Source of the DNA: Streptomyces kanamyceticus
Lineage (GTDB): Bacteria > Actinomycetota > Actinomycetes > Streptomycetales > Streptomycetaceae
DNA: 64,000 nt
Reading direction: 5' to 3'
Assembly (NCBI RefSeq): GCF_008704495.1
Contig: NZ_CP023699.1
Span: 2,976,001-3,040,000 of the forward strand
Under the pieces are notes generated by a model. The model saw only the letters and a program-made list of their open reading frames with translations. It was not told the origin of the DNA and did no database searches. A program made the translations under genes and the position numbers. This document shows, piece by piece, positions 15,999-24,599 of the stretch. Positions within the stretch are counted from its first letter, which is position 1. Each line of letters opens with the position of its first letter.

Positions 15999-17360
15999 GT
16001 GAGCAAGGACCTCAGCCAGACCGCGTACGACCACCTGTGGATGCACTTCACCCGCATGTCGGACTACGAGAACGCGCCCGTGCCCACCATCGTGCGTGGC
16101 GAGGGCACCTACATCTTCGACGACAAGGGCAAGAAGTACCTGGACGGCCTGTCCGGCCTCTTCGTCGTCAACGCGGGCCACGGCCGTCACGAGCTCGCGG
16201 AGACCGCCTACAAGCAGGCGCAGGAGCTGGCCTTCTTCCCGGTGTGGTCCTACGCCCACCCCAAGGCCGTCGAGCTCGCCGAGCGCCTCGCGGACTACGC
16301 GCCCGGCGACCTCAACAAGGTCTTCTTCACCACCGGTGGCGGCGAGGCCGTCGAGACCGCGTGGAAGCTGGCGAAGCAGTACCACAAGCTCACCGGCAAC
16401 CACACGAAGTACAAGGTCATCTCCCGCGCGGTCGCCTACCACGGCACCCCGCAGGGCGCCCTGTCCATCACCGGGCTCCCTGCCCTGAAGGCCCCCTTCG
16501 AGCCGCTGGTCCCCGGCGCGCACAAGGTGCCGAACACCAACATCTACCGCGCGCCGATCCACGGCGACGACCCCGAGGCCTTCGGCCGCTGGGCCGCCGA
16601 CCAGATCGAGCAGGAGATCCTCTTCGAGGGCCCGGAGACGGTCGCGGCCGTCTTCCTGGAGCCGGTGCAGAACGCGGGCGGCTGCTTCCCGCCCCCGCCC
16701 GGCTACTTCCAGCGCGTGCGCGAGATCTGCGACAAGTACGACGTGCTGCTCGTCTCCGACGAGGTCATCTGCGCCTTCGGCCGCCTCGGCACGATGTTCG
16801 CCTGCGACAAGTTCGGCTACGTCCCGGACATGATCACCTGTGCCAAGGGCATGACGTCGGGCTACTCCCCGATCGGCGCGTGCATCGTCTCGGACAAGAT
16901 CGCCGAGCCGTTCTACAAGGGCGGCAACACCTTCCTGCACGGCTACACCTTCGGCGGCCACCCCGTCTCCGCCGCGGTCGGCCTCGCCAACCTCGACATC
17001 TTCGAGAAGGAAGGCCTCAACCAGCACGTCCTGGACAACGAGGACGCCTTCTTCCAGACCCTCCGCAAGCTGCACGACCTGCCGATCGTCGGCGACGTCC
17101 GCGGCAACGGCTTCTTCTACGGCATCGAGCTGGTGAAGGACAAGGAGACCAAGGAGACGTTCAACGACGAGGAGACCGAGCGCGTCCTGTACGGCTTCCT
17201 CTCCAAGGCGCTGTACGAGAACGGCCTGTACTGCCGTGCCGACGACCGCGGCGACCCGGTCGTCCAGCTCGCCCCGCCGCTGATCTCCACCCAGGAGACC
17301 TTCGACGAGATCGAGGGCATCCTGCGCCAGGTCCTCACGGAGGCCTGGACGAAGCTCTGA
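15999..17360 (+). CDS. Class III aminotransferase (putrescine/GABA-type, PLP-dependent)
   Basis: 453-residue PLP-dependent class III aminotransferase. Recognisable elements are GLSGLFVVNAGHGR near the N-terminus, the phosphate-binding TTGGGEAVETAWKLA, the PLP-binding Asp in LLVSDEVICAFGR, and the Schiff-base lysine in ITCAKGMTSGYSPIGA. The close link to an AsnC regulator and aminobutyraldehyde dehydrogenase suggests transfer of an amino group from putrescine (or another diamine or GABA) to pyruvate. GTG at 15999 is preferred because GTGGGGA lies at good spacing; GTG at 15981 would overlap the regulator gene. The last 13 bp including the stop codon are duplicated in tandem (17348-17360 and 17361-17373). 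Confidence 0.92.
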   Translation: MSKDLSQTAYDHLWMHFTRMSDYENAPVPTIVRGEGTYIFDDKGKKYLDGLSGLFVVNAGHGRHELAETAYKQAQELAFFPVWSYAHPKAVELAERLADYAPGDLNKVFFTTGGGEAVETAWKLAKQYHKLTGNHTKYKVISRAVAYHGTPQGALSITGLPALKAPFEPLVPGAHKVPNTNIYRAPIHGDDPEAFGRWAADQIEQEILFEGPETVAAVFLEPVQNAGGCFPPPPGYFQRVREICDKYDVLLVSDEVICAFGRLGTMFACDKFGYVPDMITCAKGMTSGYSPIGACIVSDKIAEPFYKGGNTFLHGYTFGGHPVSAAVGLANLDIFEKEGLNQHVLDNEDAFFQTLRKLHDLPIVGDVRGNGFFYGIELVKDKETKETFNDEETERVLYGFLSKALYENGLYCRADDRGDPVVQLAPPLISTQETFDEIEGILRQVLTEAWTKL

Positions 17361-17399
17361 GACGAAGCTCTGATCGGTTATTGACTGATCAACACCGGC

Positions 17400-17439
17400 C
17401 CCTGTGGCACCCGTTCGAGTGACAACGGGCGCCACAGGG
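17400..17439 (+). terminator. Strong hairpin after aminotransferase gene
   Basis: CCCTGTGGC-A-CCCGTT pairs with AACGGG-C-GCCACAGGG: 9 + 6 bp with a single mismatch and an 8-nt loop, 39 bp after the stop codon. It would end the asnC-aminotransferase transcript. Confidence 0.75.
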
Positions 17440-17554
17440 CCGCGTCGTTTCCGAGCAAGTCCGCCCGAATCCTTAGCGTGCCCAGTGACCGATCGGCCCC
17501 GCCTTCGTTCCCCCGGACGGGGGAGGCAAACTGATCTGAACCGAGGTGTACGCG

Positions 17555-18322
17555 ATGGCTGCCCCACCGGACAACGACGTGCTGTGGGCACGCGCTCTGC
17601 ACGTCAAGCACAACGGCTCCCCCGCCCTCACCGGCGTCTCGCTCGGCGTCCGCGAGGGCGAGATCCTCGCGGTCAGCGGCCCGCGCGGCTGCGGCAAGAC
17701 GACCCTCCTGCGGTGCCTCTCGGGCCAGCTGCTCCCCCAGCAGGGCGAGGTGTGGTTCAACAGCACGCCCGTGCACACCATGCGCCCGCTGGTGCGCGAA
17801 CGCCTGCGGCGCGACCGGTTCGGCTGGATCGACCCCGAGCCGCACCTCGTCCCCGAGCTCACCGCCTGGGAGAACGTCGCCCTGCCGCTCATGCTGCGCG
17901 GCGCCTCCCACCGCGCCGCCAAGCCCGTGGCGCTGGAGTGGCTGGAGCGCCTCGACATCGGCGCCTGCGCCCGCAAGCGCCCGCACGCCCTCCTCCAGGC
18001 CGAGCGCCAGCGCGTCGCCGTCGCCCGCGCCCTGGTCAGCACGCCGTCCGTGCTCTTCGCCGACGAGCCCACCGCCCCGCTGCACCGCGCGGACCGCGCG
18101 CACGTGCTGCGCACCCTGACCACCGCGGCCCGCTCGCACGGCATCACGGTCGTCCTCGCCACGCACGACGCGGAGGTCGCCGCCCTCGCCGACCGCACCG
18201 TCTCGCTGCTCGACGGACGGCGCGTGAACACGGTGCACCTGCCGGGCTCCGGCGACCCCGCCAGGCCGAAGGCCGGCACCACCGAGGCGGAAGGCCGGGC
18301 CGCGTGCTCGCTCTCCGTCTAG
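17555..18322 (+). CDS. ABC transporter ATP-binding protein (LolD/MacB-like)
   Basis: 255-residue ATPase of an ABC transporter, of the class that pairs with FtsX-like or other separate permeases. Walker A is GPRGCGKTT and Walker B is SVLFADEP, with a His switch in LATHDAEVA. The ABC signature is degenerate: the expected LSGGxxQR reads LLQAERQRVAVARA, so two glycines are missing while the downstream QR is kept. ATG at 17555 has GAGGTG at 8 bp; a GTG 9 bp earlier overlaps that site. The permease gene begins 19 bp before this gene's stop, so the pair is translationally coupled. The substrate is unknown; export or membrane remodelling is more likely than import because no binding protein is present. 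Confidence 0.88.
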   Translation: MAAPPDNDVLWARALHVKHNGSPALTGVSLGVREGEILAVSGPRGCGKTTLLRCLSGQLLPQQGEVWFNSTPVHTMRPLVRERLRRDRFGWIDPEPHLVPELTAWENVALPLMLRGASHRAAKPVALEWLERLDIGACARKRPHALLQAERQRVAVARALVSTPSVLFADEPTAPLHRADRAHVLRTLTTAARSHGITVVLATHDAEVAALADRTVSLLDGRRVNTVHLPGSGDPARPKAGTTEAEGRAACSLSV

Positions 18323-19482
18323 CCCGCGGCGCCCACCCGCTCGTCCAGCTGCGCCGGCTCCTGGTCGCCGCCGCGTCCGCGGGCACCGGCTTCCTGCTGC
18401 TCCGCACCCTGACGTACGCGATGGAACACCCCGGTGCCGGATCGGTCCTGCGCCTGGCCTGGTGCCTCGCGCCGATCGCCGCCACCGTGTACTTCGCGGT
18501 CGCCGTGGCCCGCACCGACCCGGGCACCCGCCCGCGCGCCGGGCTCTCCGCCGTGGGCCTCGGCCCAGGCCGCCTGATGGCGCTCGCCGCGCTCTCCACT
18601 GCGGTGGCGTGCACGCTCGGCTCCATGTTGGCGCTGCTCTTCTTCCTGCACCTGCGCGGCGATCTGTCCGGGCTCCCGTTCGACGGGGCCGCGGCCGAAT
18701 CGCTCGCCGCCGACAAGCCGTTGCCGCTCGCCGCCGCGCTCACCCTGCTCGCGCTCGTCCCGATCCTCGCGTCGGTCGCGAGCGCCCTCGCGCTGCGGCC
18801 GCGGCCCGCCAAGGCGGGCACCGGGATCGGCGCCGAGCCGGAACCGGAGCGGGAAGGACCGGCCCCCGCGCCCAGCGGTCTGCCCTGGGGCGTCGCGCTG
18901 CTCGCCGCGGGCCTCGCCGTCGAGACGTACGCGAGCCGTGCCCAGGACGGTTCAGGCGTGGGCTCGGGACTGCCCATGCCCGGCGGGCTCGCGGGCAGTC
19001 CCGCGGGCGTCCTCGCGGGCTGGGCGCTGACCGCGCTCGGCCTCGCGCTCGCGGGCCCGGGCCTCACGTACCTGTGCGGACGGATCCTCCAGGCGGTGCG
19101 GCCCGGCGCCGTGCGGCTGCTCGCGGGGCGCGTGCTCCAGGAGGAGGCGCGGCGCATCGGGCGGCCGCTCGGCGTGGTGTGCGCGGTGGCCTCGGGGGCG
19201 TACGCGTCCGTCGTCCTGTACGCGGGGCCGCGGCCCGACGTCGGTCCGCTCACCGCGCTCGGCGCGCTGCTCGTCGCGGGCTGCGCGGTGCTGACCCTGG
19301 CCACCGCGGCCGTCGAGGCCAGGCAGGCCCGCTCGGACACGACGGCCGCGCTGCTGCGGCTCGGGGCGCCCGCGACGATGCTGCGGAGTTCCGCGGCGCT
19401 GCGGGCGGGCGCGCTCGCCGCCGTGTTCGGGACGCTGACCTGGCTGGTCGCGGAACTGGCCGCGGTGCCGCTCGGGCGCTGA
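18304..19482 (+). CDS. ABC transporter permease protein, multi-pass membrane
   Basis: 392-residue membrane protein that overlaps the preceding ATPase gene by 19 bp (GTG at 18304). Predicted helices lie at about residues 17-35, 48-66, 84-110, 140-160, 195-213, 240-260, 295-312, 320-345 and 365-385. A cytoplasmic Pro/Glu-rich linker (PEPEREGPAPAPSG) lies about residue 180. No FtsX domain motif stands out, but the repeated small-residue helices and the pairing with the ATPase identify it as the transmembrane partner. Only the pairing supports function; the substrate is unknown. Confidence 0.8.
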   Translation: MLALRLARGAHPLVQLRRLLVAAASAGTGFLLLRTLTYAMEHPGAGSVLRLAWCLAPIAATVYFAVAVARTDPGTRPRAGLSAVGLGPGRLMALAALSTAVACTLGSMLALLFFLHLRGDLSGLPFDGAAAESLAADKPLPLAAALTLLALVPILASVASALALRPRPAKAGTGIGAEPEPEREGPAPAPSGLPWGVALLAAGLAVETYASRAQDGSGVGSGLPMPGGLAGSPAGVLAGWALTALGLALAGPGLTYLCGRILQAVRPGAVRLLAGRVLQEEARRIGRPLGVVCAVASGAYASVVLYAGPRPDVGPLTALGALLVAGCAVLTLATAAVEARQARSDTTAALLRLGAPATMLRSSAALRAGALAAVFGTLTWLVAELAAVPLGR

Positions 19483-19619
19483 ACGCCACCCGGGAGAACT
19501 CGTGGGAAGAAAGTTCGTGACGGGCGATGAGTTCCGGATCGAACGGCTGTCTAACCCTCCGTAAGGCACGCACACACGTACGGCCGCACGTACGGGACGC
19601 ATCCACCGGGAGAGACCTC

Positions 19620-20024
19620 ATGTACCAGCAGATGATCTTCGTGAACCTGGCCGTGAACGACGTCGCGGCGACGAAGAAGTTCTTCACGGAGCTCGGCTAC
19701 GGCCTCAACCCGCAGTTCTCCAGCGACGACTGCGCGTGCGTGGTCATCAGCGACACCATCATCGCGATGATGCTCAGCAAGGAGCACTACGCGAAATTCA
19801 CGCAGAAGGAGATCGCCGACGCCACCAAGGTGAGCGAGGCGCTCATCTGTCTGAGCGCCGAGAGCCGCGAGAAGGTCGACGAGCTCGTCGACAAGGCGAT
19901 CGCGGCGGGCGGCACCGCGGGCAAGGTCCAGGACTACGGCACGATGTACGGCCGGGCCTACGACGACCTGGACGGCCACACCTGGGAGGTCATGTGGATG
20001 GACGCCTCCGAGGTCCAGGGCTGA
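19620..20024 (+). CDS. VOC-family (glyoxalase/bleomycin-resistance fold) protein
   Basis: 134-residue VOC-fold protein. The N-terminal beta-alpha unit begins MIFVNLAVNDVAATKKFFTE, and the C-terminal half has GRAYDDLDGHTWEVMWMD, in which the conserved Asp-Gly-His and final Glu are typical metal-ligand positions. Relatives are predicted lactoylglutathione lyase-like enzymes of unknown substrate. The ATG at 19620 follows GGGAGAGA at good spacing. It is 137 bp downstream of the ABC permease and probably has its own promoter. Confidence 0.88.
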   Translation: MYQQMIFVNLAVNDVAATKKFFTELGYGLNPQFSSDDCACVVISDTIIAMMLSKEHYAKFTQKEIADATKVSEALICLSAESREKVDELVDKAIAAGGTAGKVQDYGTMYGRAYDDLDGHTWEVMWMDASEVQG

Positions 20025-20062
20025 CCCGACCCGTCCCGCACGCCGCTGCTTAGCATGGGCGG

Positions 20063-21199
20063 ATGCAGCCGAACCCCGAACACGCATCCGCCCCACAACT
20101 CCCGGGCGACGACCGTGAGATCGAGACCCTCGCCGAGTTCGACGAGGTCACGGCGCGCGGTGGCGTCGCCGGGTACCGCGTCCAGGCCGTCGACCTGACG
20201 CAGCGCACCGCCGCGCTCCTGACGGCCGACGTGGCCGGTGCCGTCTTCCTCGGCTGCCCGATGGGGCAGGAGGCAGCCGACCGGGTGCGGGCCGCCGGGG
20301 CACTGGTCTTCCCGCCGGTTCCCGGACTGCCCTTCAACCCCTACCGGGGGCTGCTGTACACCCCCGGCGACCTGTTCGCGGGCCTCGCCGACGGCGGGTA
20401 CGAGGCGACGCCGGACGCCCACGCGTACTCCTGGTTCCAGCGGACCACGTCCGACGGCGACGTCTTCGCCTCGATGCTCCGCGCGATCCACGACGACTCC
20501 ATCTCCGACGCCCTCGACGAACTCCTCGTCGGGGCGCGGGTGGTGGGCGTGATGGGCGGCCACGCGATGGCCCGCGGCACCGACGACTACGCGGGCGCGG
20601 CGCGGCTCGGCCGCGAGCTGGCCAGGGCCGGTTTCACGGTCGCGACGGGCGGTGGCCCCGGCGCCATGGAGGCGGCCAACCTCGGGGCGTACGCGGCCCC
20701 CTTCGACGACGAGATGCTGGACGAGGCGCTCGAACTCCTCGCCGAGGCGCCGTCGTTCACGCCGTCGATCACCGAGTGGGCGAAGGCGGCCTTCGCGGTC
20801 CGCGACCGCTGGCCCTCCGGCGGCCCTTCGGTGGGCATCCCCACCTGGTTCTACGGCCACGAGCCGCCGAACGCGTTCGCCTCCCACCTCGCCAAGTACT
20901 TCGCCAACGCCACCCGCGAGGACGGCCTCCTGGCCCGCTCGAACGCGGGCGTCGTCTTCCTCCCCGGCGCGGCGGGCACGGTCCAGGAGATCTTCGACAA
21001 CGCCACCCCCAACTACTACGAGTCCCGCGGCGAACCCACCCCGATGGTCCTGGTGGACCGCACGCACTGGACGGAACACCTCCCGGCCTGGCCACTCCTC
21101 AAGGCACTGGCCAAGGGGCGGCCGATGGAATCGCGGATCGCACTGGTGGACACGGTGGAGGAGGCACCGAAGACACTGGAATCGCTACGGTCGGCGTAG
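20063..21199 (+). CDS. LOG-family / TIGR00730-like nucleotide-binding Rossmann protein
   Basis: 378-residue protein with a LOG (lysine decarboxylase-like) Rossmann domain in its C-terminal two thirds. The nucleotide-binding signature is ATGGGPGAMEAANLG, and FLPGAAGTVQEIFD corresponds to the PGGxGTxxE active-site motif of phosphoribohydrolases, with the second Gly replaced by Ala. The N-terminal ~150 residues form an additional domain absent from short LOG proteins. Short relatives release free cytokinin-like bases from nucleotides; longer bacterial members are uncharacterised or act on nucleotide 5'-monophosphates. ATG at 20063 follows a stretch ending GGGCGG. It converges on the glycosyltransferase gene. 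Confidence 0.82.
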   Translation: MQPNPEHASAPQLPGDDREIETLAEFDEVTARGGVAGYRVQAVDLTQRTAALLTADVAGAVFLGCPMGQEAADRVRAAGALVFPPVPGLPFNPYRGLLYTPGDLFAGLADGGYEATPDAHAYSWFQRTTSDGDVFASMLRAIHDDSISDALDELLVGARVVGVMGGHAMARGTDDYAGAARLGRELARAGFTVATGGGPGAMEAANLGAYAAPFDDEMLDEALELLAEAPSFTPSITEWAKAAFAVRDRWPSGGPSVGIPTWFYGHEPPNAFASHLAKYFANATREDGLLARSNAGVVFLPGAAGTVQEIFDNATPNYYESRGEPTPMVLVDRTHWTEHLPAWPLLKALAKGRPMESRIALVDTVEEAPKTLESLRSA

Positions 21200-21268
21200 A
21201 GGCGGAGCGGCTACTCCGTCGGCCGACGCGGCGAAACGAGCCCCCTCCCTCCCCGCCCCTACCTCGGC

Positions 21269-21326
21269 CGGTCGGTTCGGAGATACGGATGGGCGGGTGG
21301 GGATGATCCGCCGCGAAGCGGCGGGC
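21269..21326 (+). repeat. Dispersed intergenic repeat, copy 1 (ends in hairpin)
   Basis: Sequence around CGGAGATACGGATGGGCGGGTGGG (21278-21301; written here only to name the motif's start CGGAGATACGG) ends in the hairpin CCGCCGC-GAA-GCGGCGG at 21309-21325. A closely similar copy lies in opposite orientation at 56334-56400. Here it sits between convergent genes and may act as a bidirectional terminator. Confidence 0.65.
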
Positions 21327-22465
21327 TAGTGAACCCGGTCGGCAGAGAGCAACCCGGCCAACACCTCGTAGGACCGATCCCAGTCCCACTCCCTCCGCAC
21401 CCACGCCCGCCCCTTCTCCCCCATGGCGCGGGCGAGTTCACGATCCCTGAGCAGCCGTACGAGACGGTCCGCGACGGCCGCGGGCGACCGGCCGTCGACG
21501 ACATAGCCGCTCTCCCCGTCAAGCACCGCGTCCGGCGCACCGCCCGAGTCGCCCGCCACGACGGGCAGTCCGGCCGCGGCGGCTTCGAGGAAGACGATGC
21601 CGAGCCCCTCGACCTCCAGGCCGCGCCTGCGCGTGCGGCACGGCATGGCGAAGGCGTCGGCGGCCGCGTAGAAGGGCGGCATCGCCTCGTGCGGATGGCC
21701 GCCCGCGAAGACGACGCCGTCCACGACGCCCTGTTCCTCGGCGATCCTGCGCAGCCTGGCCTCGTACGGGCCCGCGCCGACCAGCAGCAGGGTGGCGTCG
21801 GCGACCGCCCTGCGCACCATCGGCAGCGCCTCGATCAGGGTGTCCTGCCCCTTGCGCGGCACCAGGCGGGCGGCGCACAGGACGACGGGCCTGCCGTCGC
21901 CGAGCCCGTACCGCTCGCGCACCGCGCGCCCGTCGGCGCCCGGCCGGAAACCCGCCGCGTCGACACCGGGCACCAGACGCGCGAACCGCACCCCGGGGTC
22001 CATCGCCCGCCGCACGGGCCCCCGGGTGCTCTCGCCGAGGTACGTCACGCAGTCCGCCCCTGCCCCCACGCGCCGCAGCAGCGCCCGCGCGCCCGGCGTG
22101 CGGGCCCACCACACCTCGTGGCCGTGCGTCGTGGCGACCACCGTCCGCACCGACGCCTCGCGCCGCAGCCGCCCGGCGAGCAGCCCGAGCGGCGCTGCGG
22201 CGCCGAACCAGACGCGGTCGCAGCCGTACCGCCGGGCAATGGCCACGGCACGCTCCCCGGTTCCCCTGCTGGGCAGCAGGGTGCGCGCCCGGTCGCGTAC
22301 GACGGGGTGCGGGAACGTACCGTCGTACGTCACGTCGCCCGGCTCGGCCGAGGTGTACACGACGGCCGCGCCGGGCGGGAACCGGCGGACGAGCGCGTCC
22401 ACGAAGGTCTCGATGCCGCCCTGCCGGGGCGGGAAGTCATTGGTGACGACGAGGGTGCGAGGCAT
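21326..22465 (-). CDS. Glycosyltransferase family 4 (GT-B, PimB-like)
   Basis: 379-residue retaining GT-B glycosyltransferase. The N-terminal acceptor domain starts LVVTNDFPPRQGGIETFV, typical of GT4 mannosyl/glucosyltransferases such as PimB. The donor-binding C-terminal domain has VPRKGQDTLIEALP, a VGAGPYEARL strand and the EX7E motif around GLGIVFLEAAAAGLPVVAGD. It probably glycosylates a lipid or cell-envelope acceptor with GDP- or UDP-sugar. ATG at 22465 is the start; 13 extra residues upstream do not look coding. It is divergent from the two-component system across 136 bp. Confidence 0.9.
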   Translation of the reverse strand: MPRTLVVTNDFPPRQGGIETFVDALVRRFPPGAAVVYTSAEPGDVTYDGTFPHPVVRDRARTLLPSRGTGERAVAIARRYGCDRVWFGAAAPLGLLAGRLRREASVRTVVATTHGHEVWWARTPGARALLRRVGAGADCVTYLGESTRGPVRRAMDPGVRFARLVPGVDAAGFRPGADGRAVRERYGLGDGRPVVLCAARLVPRKGQDTLIEALPMVRRAVADATLLLVGAGPYEARLRRIAEEQGVVDGVVFAGGHPHEAMPPFYAAADAFAMPCRTRRRGLEVEGLGIVFLEAAAAGLPVVAGDSGGAPDAVLDGESGYVVDGRSPAAVADRLVRLLRDRELARAMGEKGRAWVRREWDWDRSYEVLAGLLSADRVH

Positions 22466-22522
22466 GGCTTCGACGGTAGGAAGCCGCCGCGCCCGAGGCG
22501 TCACCCGAGGCTCCGGACCCGT

Positions 22523-22544
22523 ACGTCAACCCGTGGCATGACGT
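22523..22544. promoter_or_regulatory. ACGTCA-N10-TGACGT inverted repeat
   Basis: ACGTCA (22523-22528) and TGACGT (22539-22544) form a perfect inverted repeat with 10-bp spacing, extendable by one mismatch. It lies 58 bp upstream of the histidine kinase gene and between it and the divergent glycosyltransferase. Spacing and symmetry suit a dimeric NarL-type response regulator such as the one encoded at 23914. Confidence 0.4.
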
Positions 22545-22601
22545 GCGCCGCCCGTCTCCACCCCGGCGGCGACGCACCCGCCCCGTCCGGACGGAAGAAT
22601 C

Positions 22602-23855
22602 ATGGCCATGAGCACGACCACCGCCCCGCCCCGACCAACCGTTCCACCCGGGGCGACCGTCCTGCGCCGCCGCCTGCGCGCGCTGGCCGCCACCCCCGCC
22701 TACCCGTGGCTCACGGGCGCGGTCCTGACCGTGGGCGCGGCCGCCGAACTCGTGGTGTTCCCCGGCTCGGCGACCAACGCGAGCGCGATCCTGCTGTCCA
22801 CGGCCTCGCTGATGTGGCGCCGCGCCTTCCCGCCGGTGGCCCTGGTGACCGTCGCCGCCGGTCTCGTCAGCTTCGGCGCCGACACCTCCCTGTCCATCGC
22901 GGTGATGATCAGCGGCCTGATCGGCTGTTACGTCCTCGGCAGGCACCGCGTCCTGCACCCCGCGCTGCTCGTCGCGGGCGGCACGCTCGGCGCCCTCGCC
23001 ATCAACCTGTGGCACATCCTGAGCTGGGCCCGCGACGACCGCCTCCCCGACGTCCCCGCGCTCGGCAACGCGGGATCGCTCGGCCTGTTCGCCGAGGCGT
23101 TCGGGCTCTGCGCGGTGATCCTCGGCGCCGTCAGCATGGGCGACGCGGTGCGCGCCCGCGAGGAGACCCGGCGCGAACGGGCGCTCGCCCAGGCCCAGTT
23201 GATCGCGATGGAGCGGCGGCAGGCCGCCCAGGCGGAGCGGGCGGCGATCGCCCGCGAGCTGCACGACATCGTCTCGCACTCGGTGTCGATGATCGCGGTG
23301 CAGGCGGAGAGCGCCACGTACACGACGCCGGGGCTCACCCCGGAGGCCCGCGAGGGATTCCAGCAGATCGCGGGCACGGCCCGGGACTCGATGGCCGAGC
23401 TCCGGCGGCTGCTCGGCGTCCTGCGCACCCCGCAACGTACCGAGGACGCGCGAGGGGCGGGCGCGGCGACCGCCCCGCAGCCCACCCTGGAGGGCCTGGC
23501 AGAACTCCTCGAACAACACCGCGCGGTGGGCGGCGGCGCGGAGCTGCGGATCACCGGGGAGCGCGTGCCCCTGGCCGCCGCGTGGGAACTGTCCGCGTAC
23601 CGCATCGTGCAGGAGTCCCTGACGAACGCCCGCAAGCACGCGCCGGGCGCCCGATCCGTGGTCGAACTGGGTTACCGCGCCGACCGGTTGACGCTCCGCG
23701 TGAGCGACGACGGACCAGGGCCGCCGGACAGCGGCTCCACGAGCGGCCACGGCCTGACCGGCATGCGCGAGCGCGCGGCGCTGGTCGGCGGCAGCCTGAC
23801 CGCGGGCGCGGGACCCACCGGCGGCTTCACGGTGGAGGCCGAACTCCCTTGGTGA
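22602..23855 (+). CDS. Two-component sensor histidine kinase (HisKA_3 type)
   Basis: 417-residue membrane histidine kinase of the NarL/DesK class. The N-terminal half has about five transmembrane helices between residues 38 and 180 with little extracytoplasmic sequence, so it may sense membrane state. The dimerisation/phosphoacceptor helix carries ARELHDIVSHSVS with the phosphorylated His at about residue 221. The HATPase domain has an N-box (ESLTNARKHA) and G-box (DDGPGPPDSG and GHGLTGMRERA). Two ATGs 6 bp apart (22602, 22608) could serve as start. The response regulator gene follows 58 bp downstream. Confidence 0.92.
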   Translation: MAMSTTTAPPRPTVPPGATVLRRRLRALAATPAYPWLTGAVLTVGAAAELVVFPGSATNASAILLSTASLMWRRAFPPVALVTVAAGLVSFGADTSLSIAVMISGLIGCYVLGRHRVLHPALLVAGGTLGALAINLWHILSWARDDRLPDVPALGNAGSLGLFAEAFGLCAVILGAVSMGDAVRAREETRRERALAQAQLIAMERRQAAQAERAAIARELHDIVSHSVSMIAVQAESATYTTPGLTPEAREGFQQIAGTARDSMAELRRLLGVLRTPQRTEDARGAGAATAPQPTLEGLAELLEQHRAVGGGAELRITGERVPLAAAWELSAYRIVQESLTNARKHAPGARSVVELGYRADRLTLRVSDDGPGPPDSGSTSGHGLTGMRERAALVGGSLTAGAGPTGGFTVEAELPW

Positions 23856-23913
23856 CACGAGCCCGGGACATCCCGCAAGCCCAGCAGACTCCCCGCGACA
23901 GGACGGCCTCCGC

Positions 23914-24576
23914 GTGATCAGAACCCTCGTCGCCGACGACCAGGCCGTCGTGCGCACCGGATTCGTGAACCTCCTCAACACCCAGGACGACATCGAGGTC
24001 GTCGCCGAGGCGGCGGACGGCGCCCAGGCGGTCGCGCTCGCCGCCGAGCACCGCCCCGACCTCGTGCTCCTCGACATCCGCATGCCCCGGGTGAACGGCA
24101 TCGACGCGGCCCGCGAGATCCTCACCGCGTCCGGCGGCGCGACCCGGGCCCTGATGCTGACGACGTTCGGACTCGACGAGTACGTGTACGACGCGCTGAC
24201 CGCCGGAGCCTCCGGGTTCCTGCTCAAGGACTGCACGTTCCCCGAACTCCTGCACGCCGTAAGGGTGGTGGCGGCGGGCAACGCGCTGCTCTCGCCCGAG
24301 ATCACCCAGCGCCTCGTCGCGGAGTTCGCGCGCCAGCGGTCCGCCGTGCCCCCGGCGCGGGACATCGAGGGCCTGACCGCCCGCGAGGCCGAGGTGCTCG
24401 TCCTCATCGCGCAGGGCCTGTCGAACGCGGAGATCGCCGACCGCCTGACGATCACCGACCACACCGTGAAGACGCACATCAACCGGCTCTTCACCAAGAT
24501 GGAACTGCGCGACCGAGCCCAGGCGGTGATCCTGGCGTACGAGTTGGGCCTGGTCAGACCGTCGACGGCCGGGTGA
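23914..24576 (+). CDS. NarL/LuxR-family response regulator
   Basis: 220-residue response regulator. The receiver domain has the acidic pair DD at residues 8-9, phosphoacceptor Asp54 in VLLDIRMP, and the conserved Lys in SGFLLKDCT. The C-terminal LuxR-type helix-turn-helix (LTAREAEVLVLIAQGLSNAEIA and HTVKTHINRLFTKM) occupies residues ~155-215. It begins with GTG at 23914 and forms a standard pair with the upstream kinase. The inverted repeat at 22523-22544 is a plausible binding site. The signal sensed is unknown. Confidence 0.93.
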   Translation: MIRTLVADDQAVVRTGFVNLLNTQDDIEVVAEAADGAQAVALAAEHRPDLVLLDIRMPRVNGIDAAREILTASGGATRALMLTTFGLDEYVYDALTAGASGFLLKDCTFPELLHAVRVVAAGNALLSPEITQRLVAEFARQRSAVPPARDIEGLTAREAEVLVLIAQGLSNAEIADRLTITDHTVKTHINRLFTKMELRDRAQAVILAYELGLVRPSTAG

Positions 24577-24599
24577 GAGGTGGCGCGACCACGATCGTT

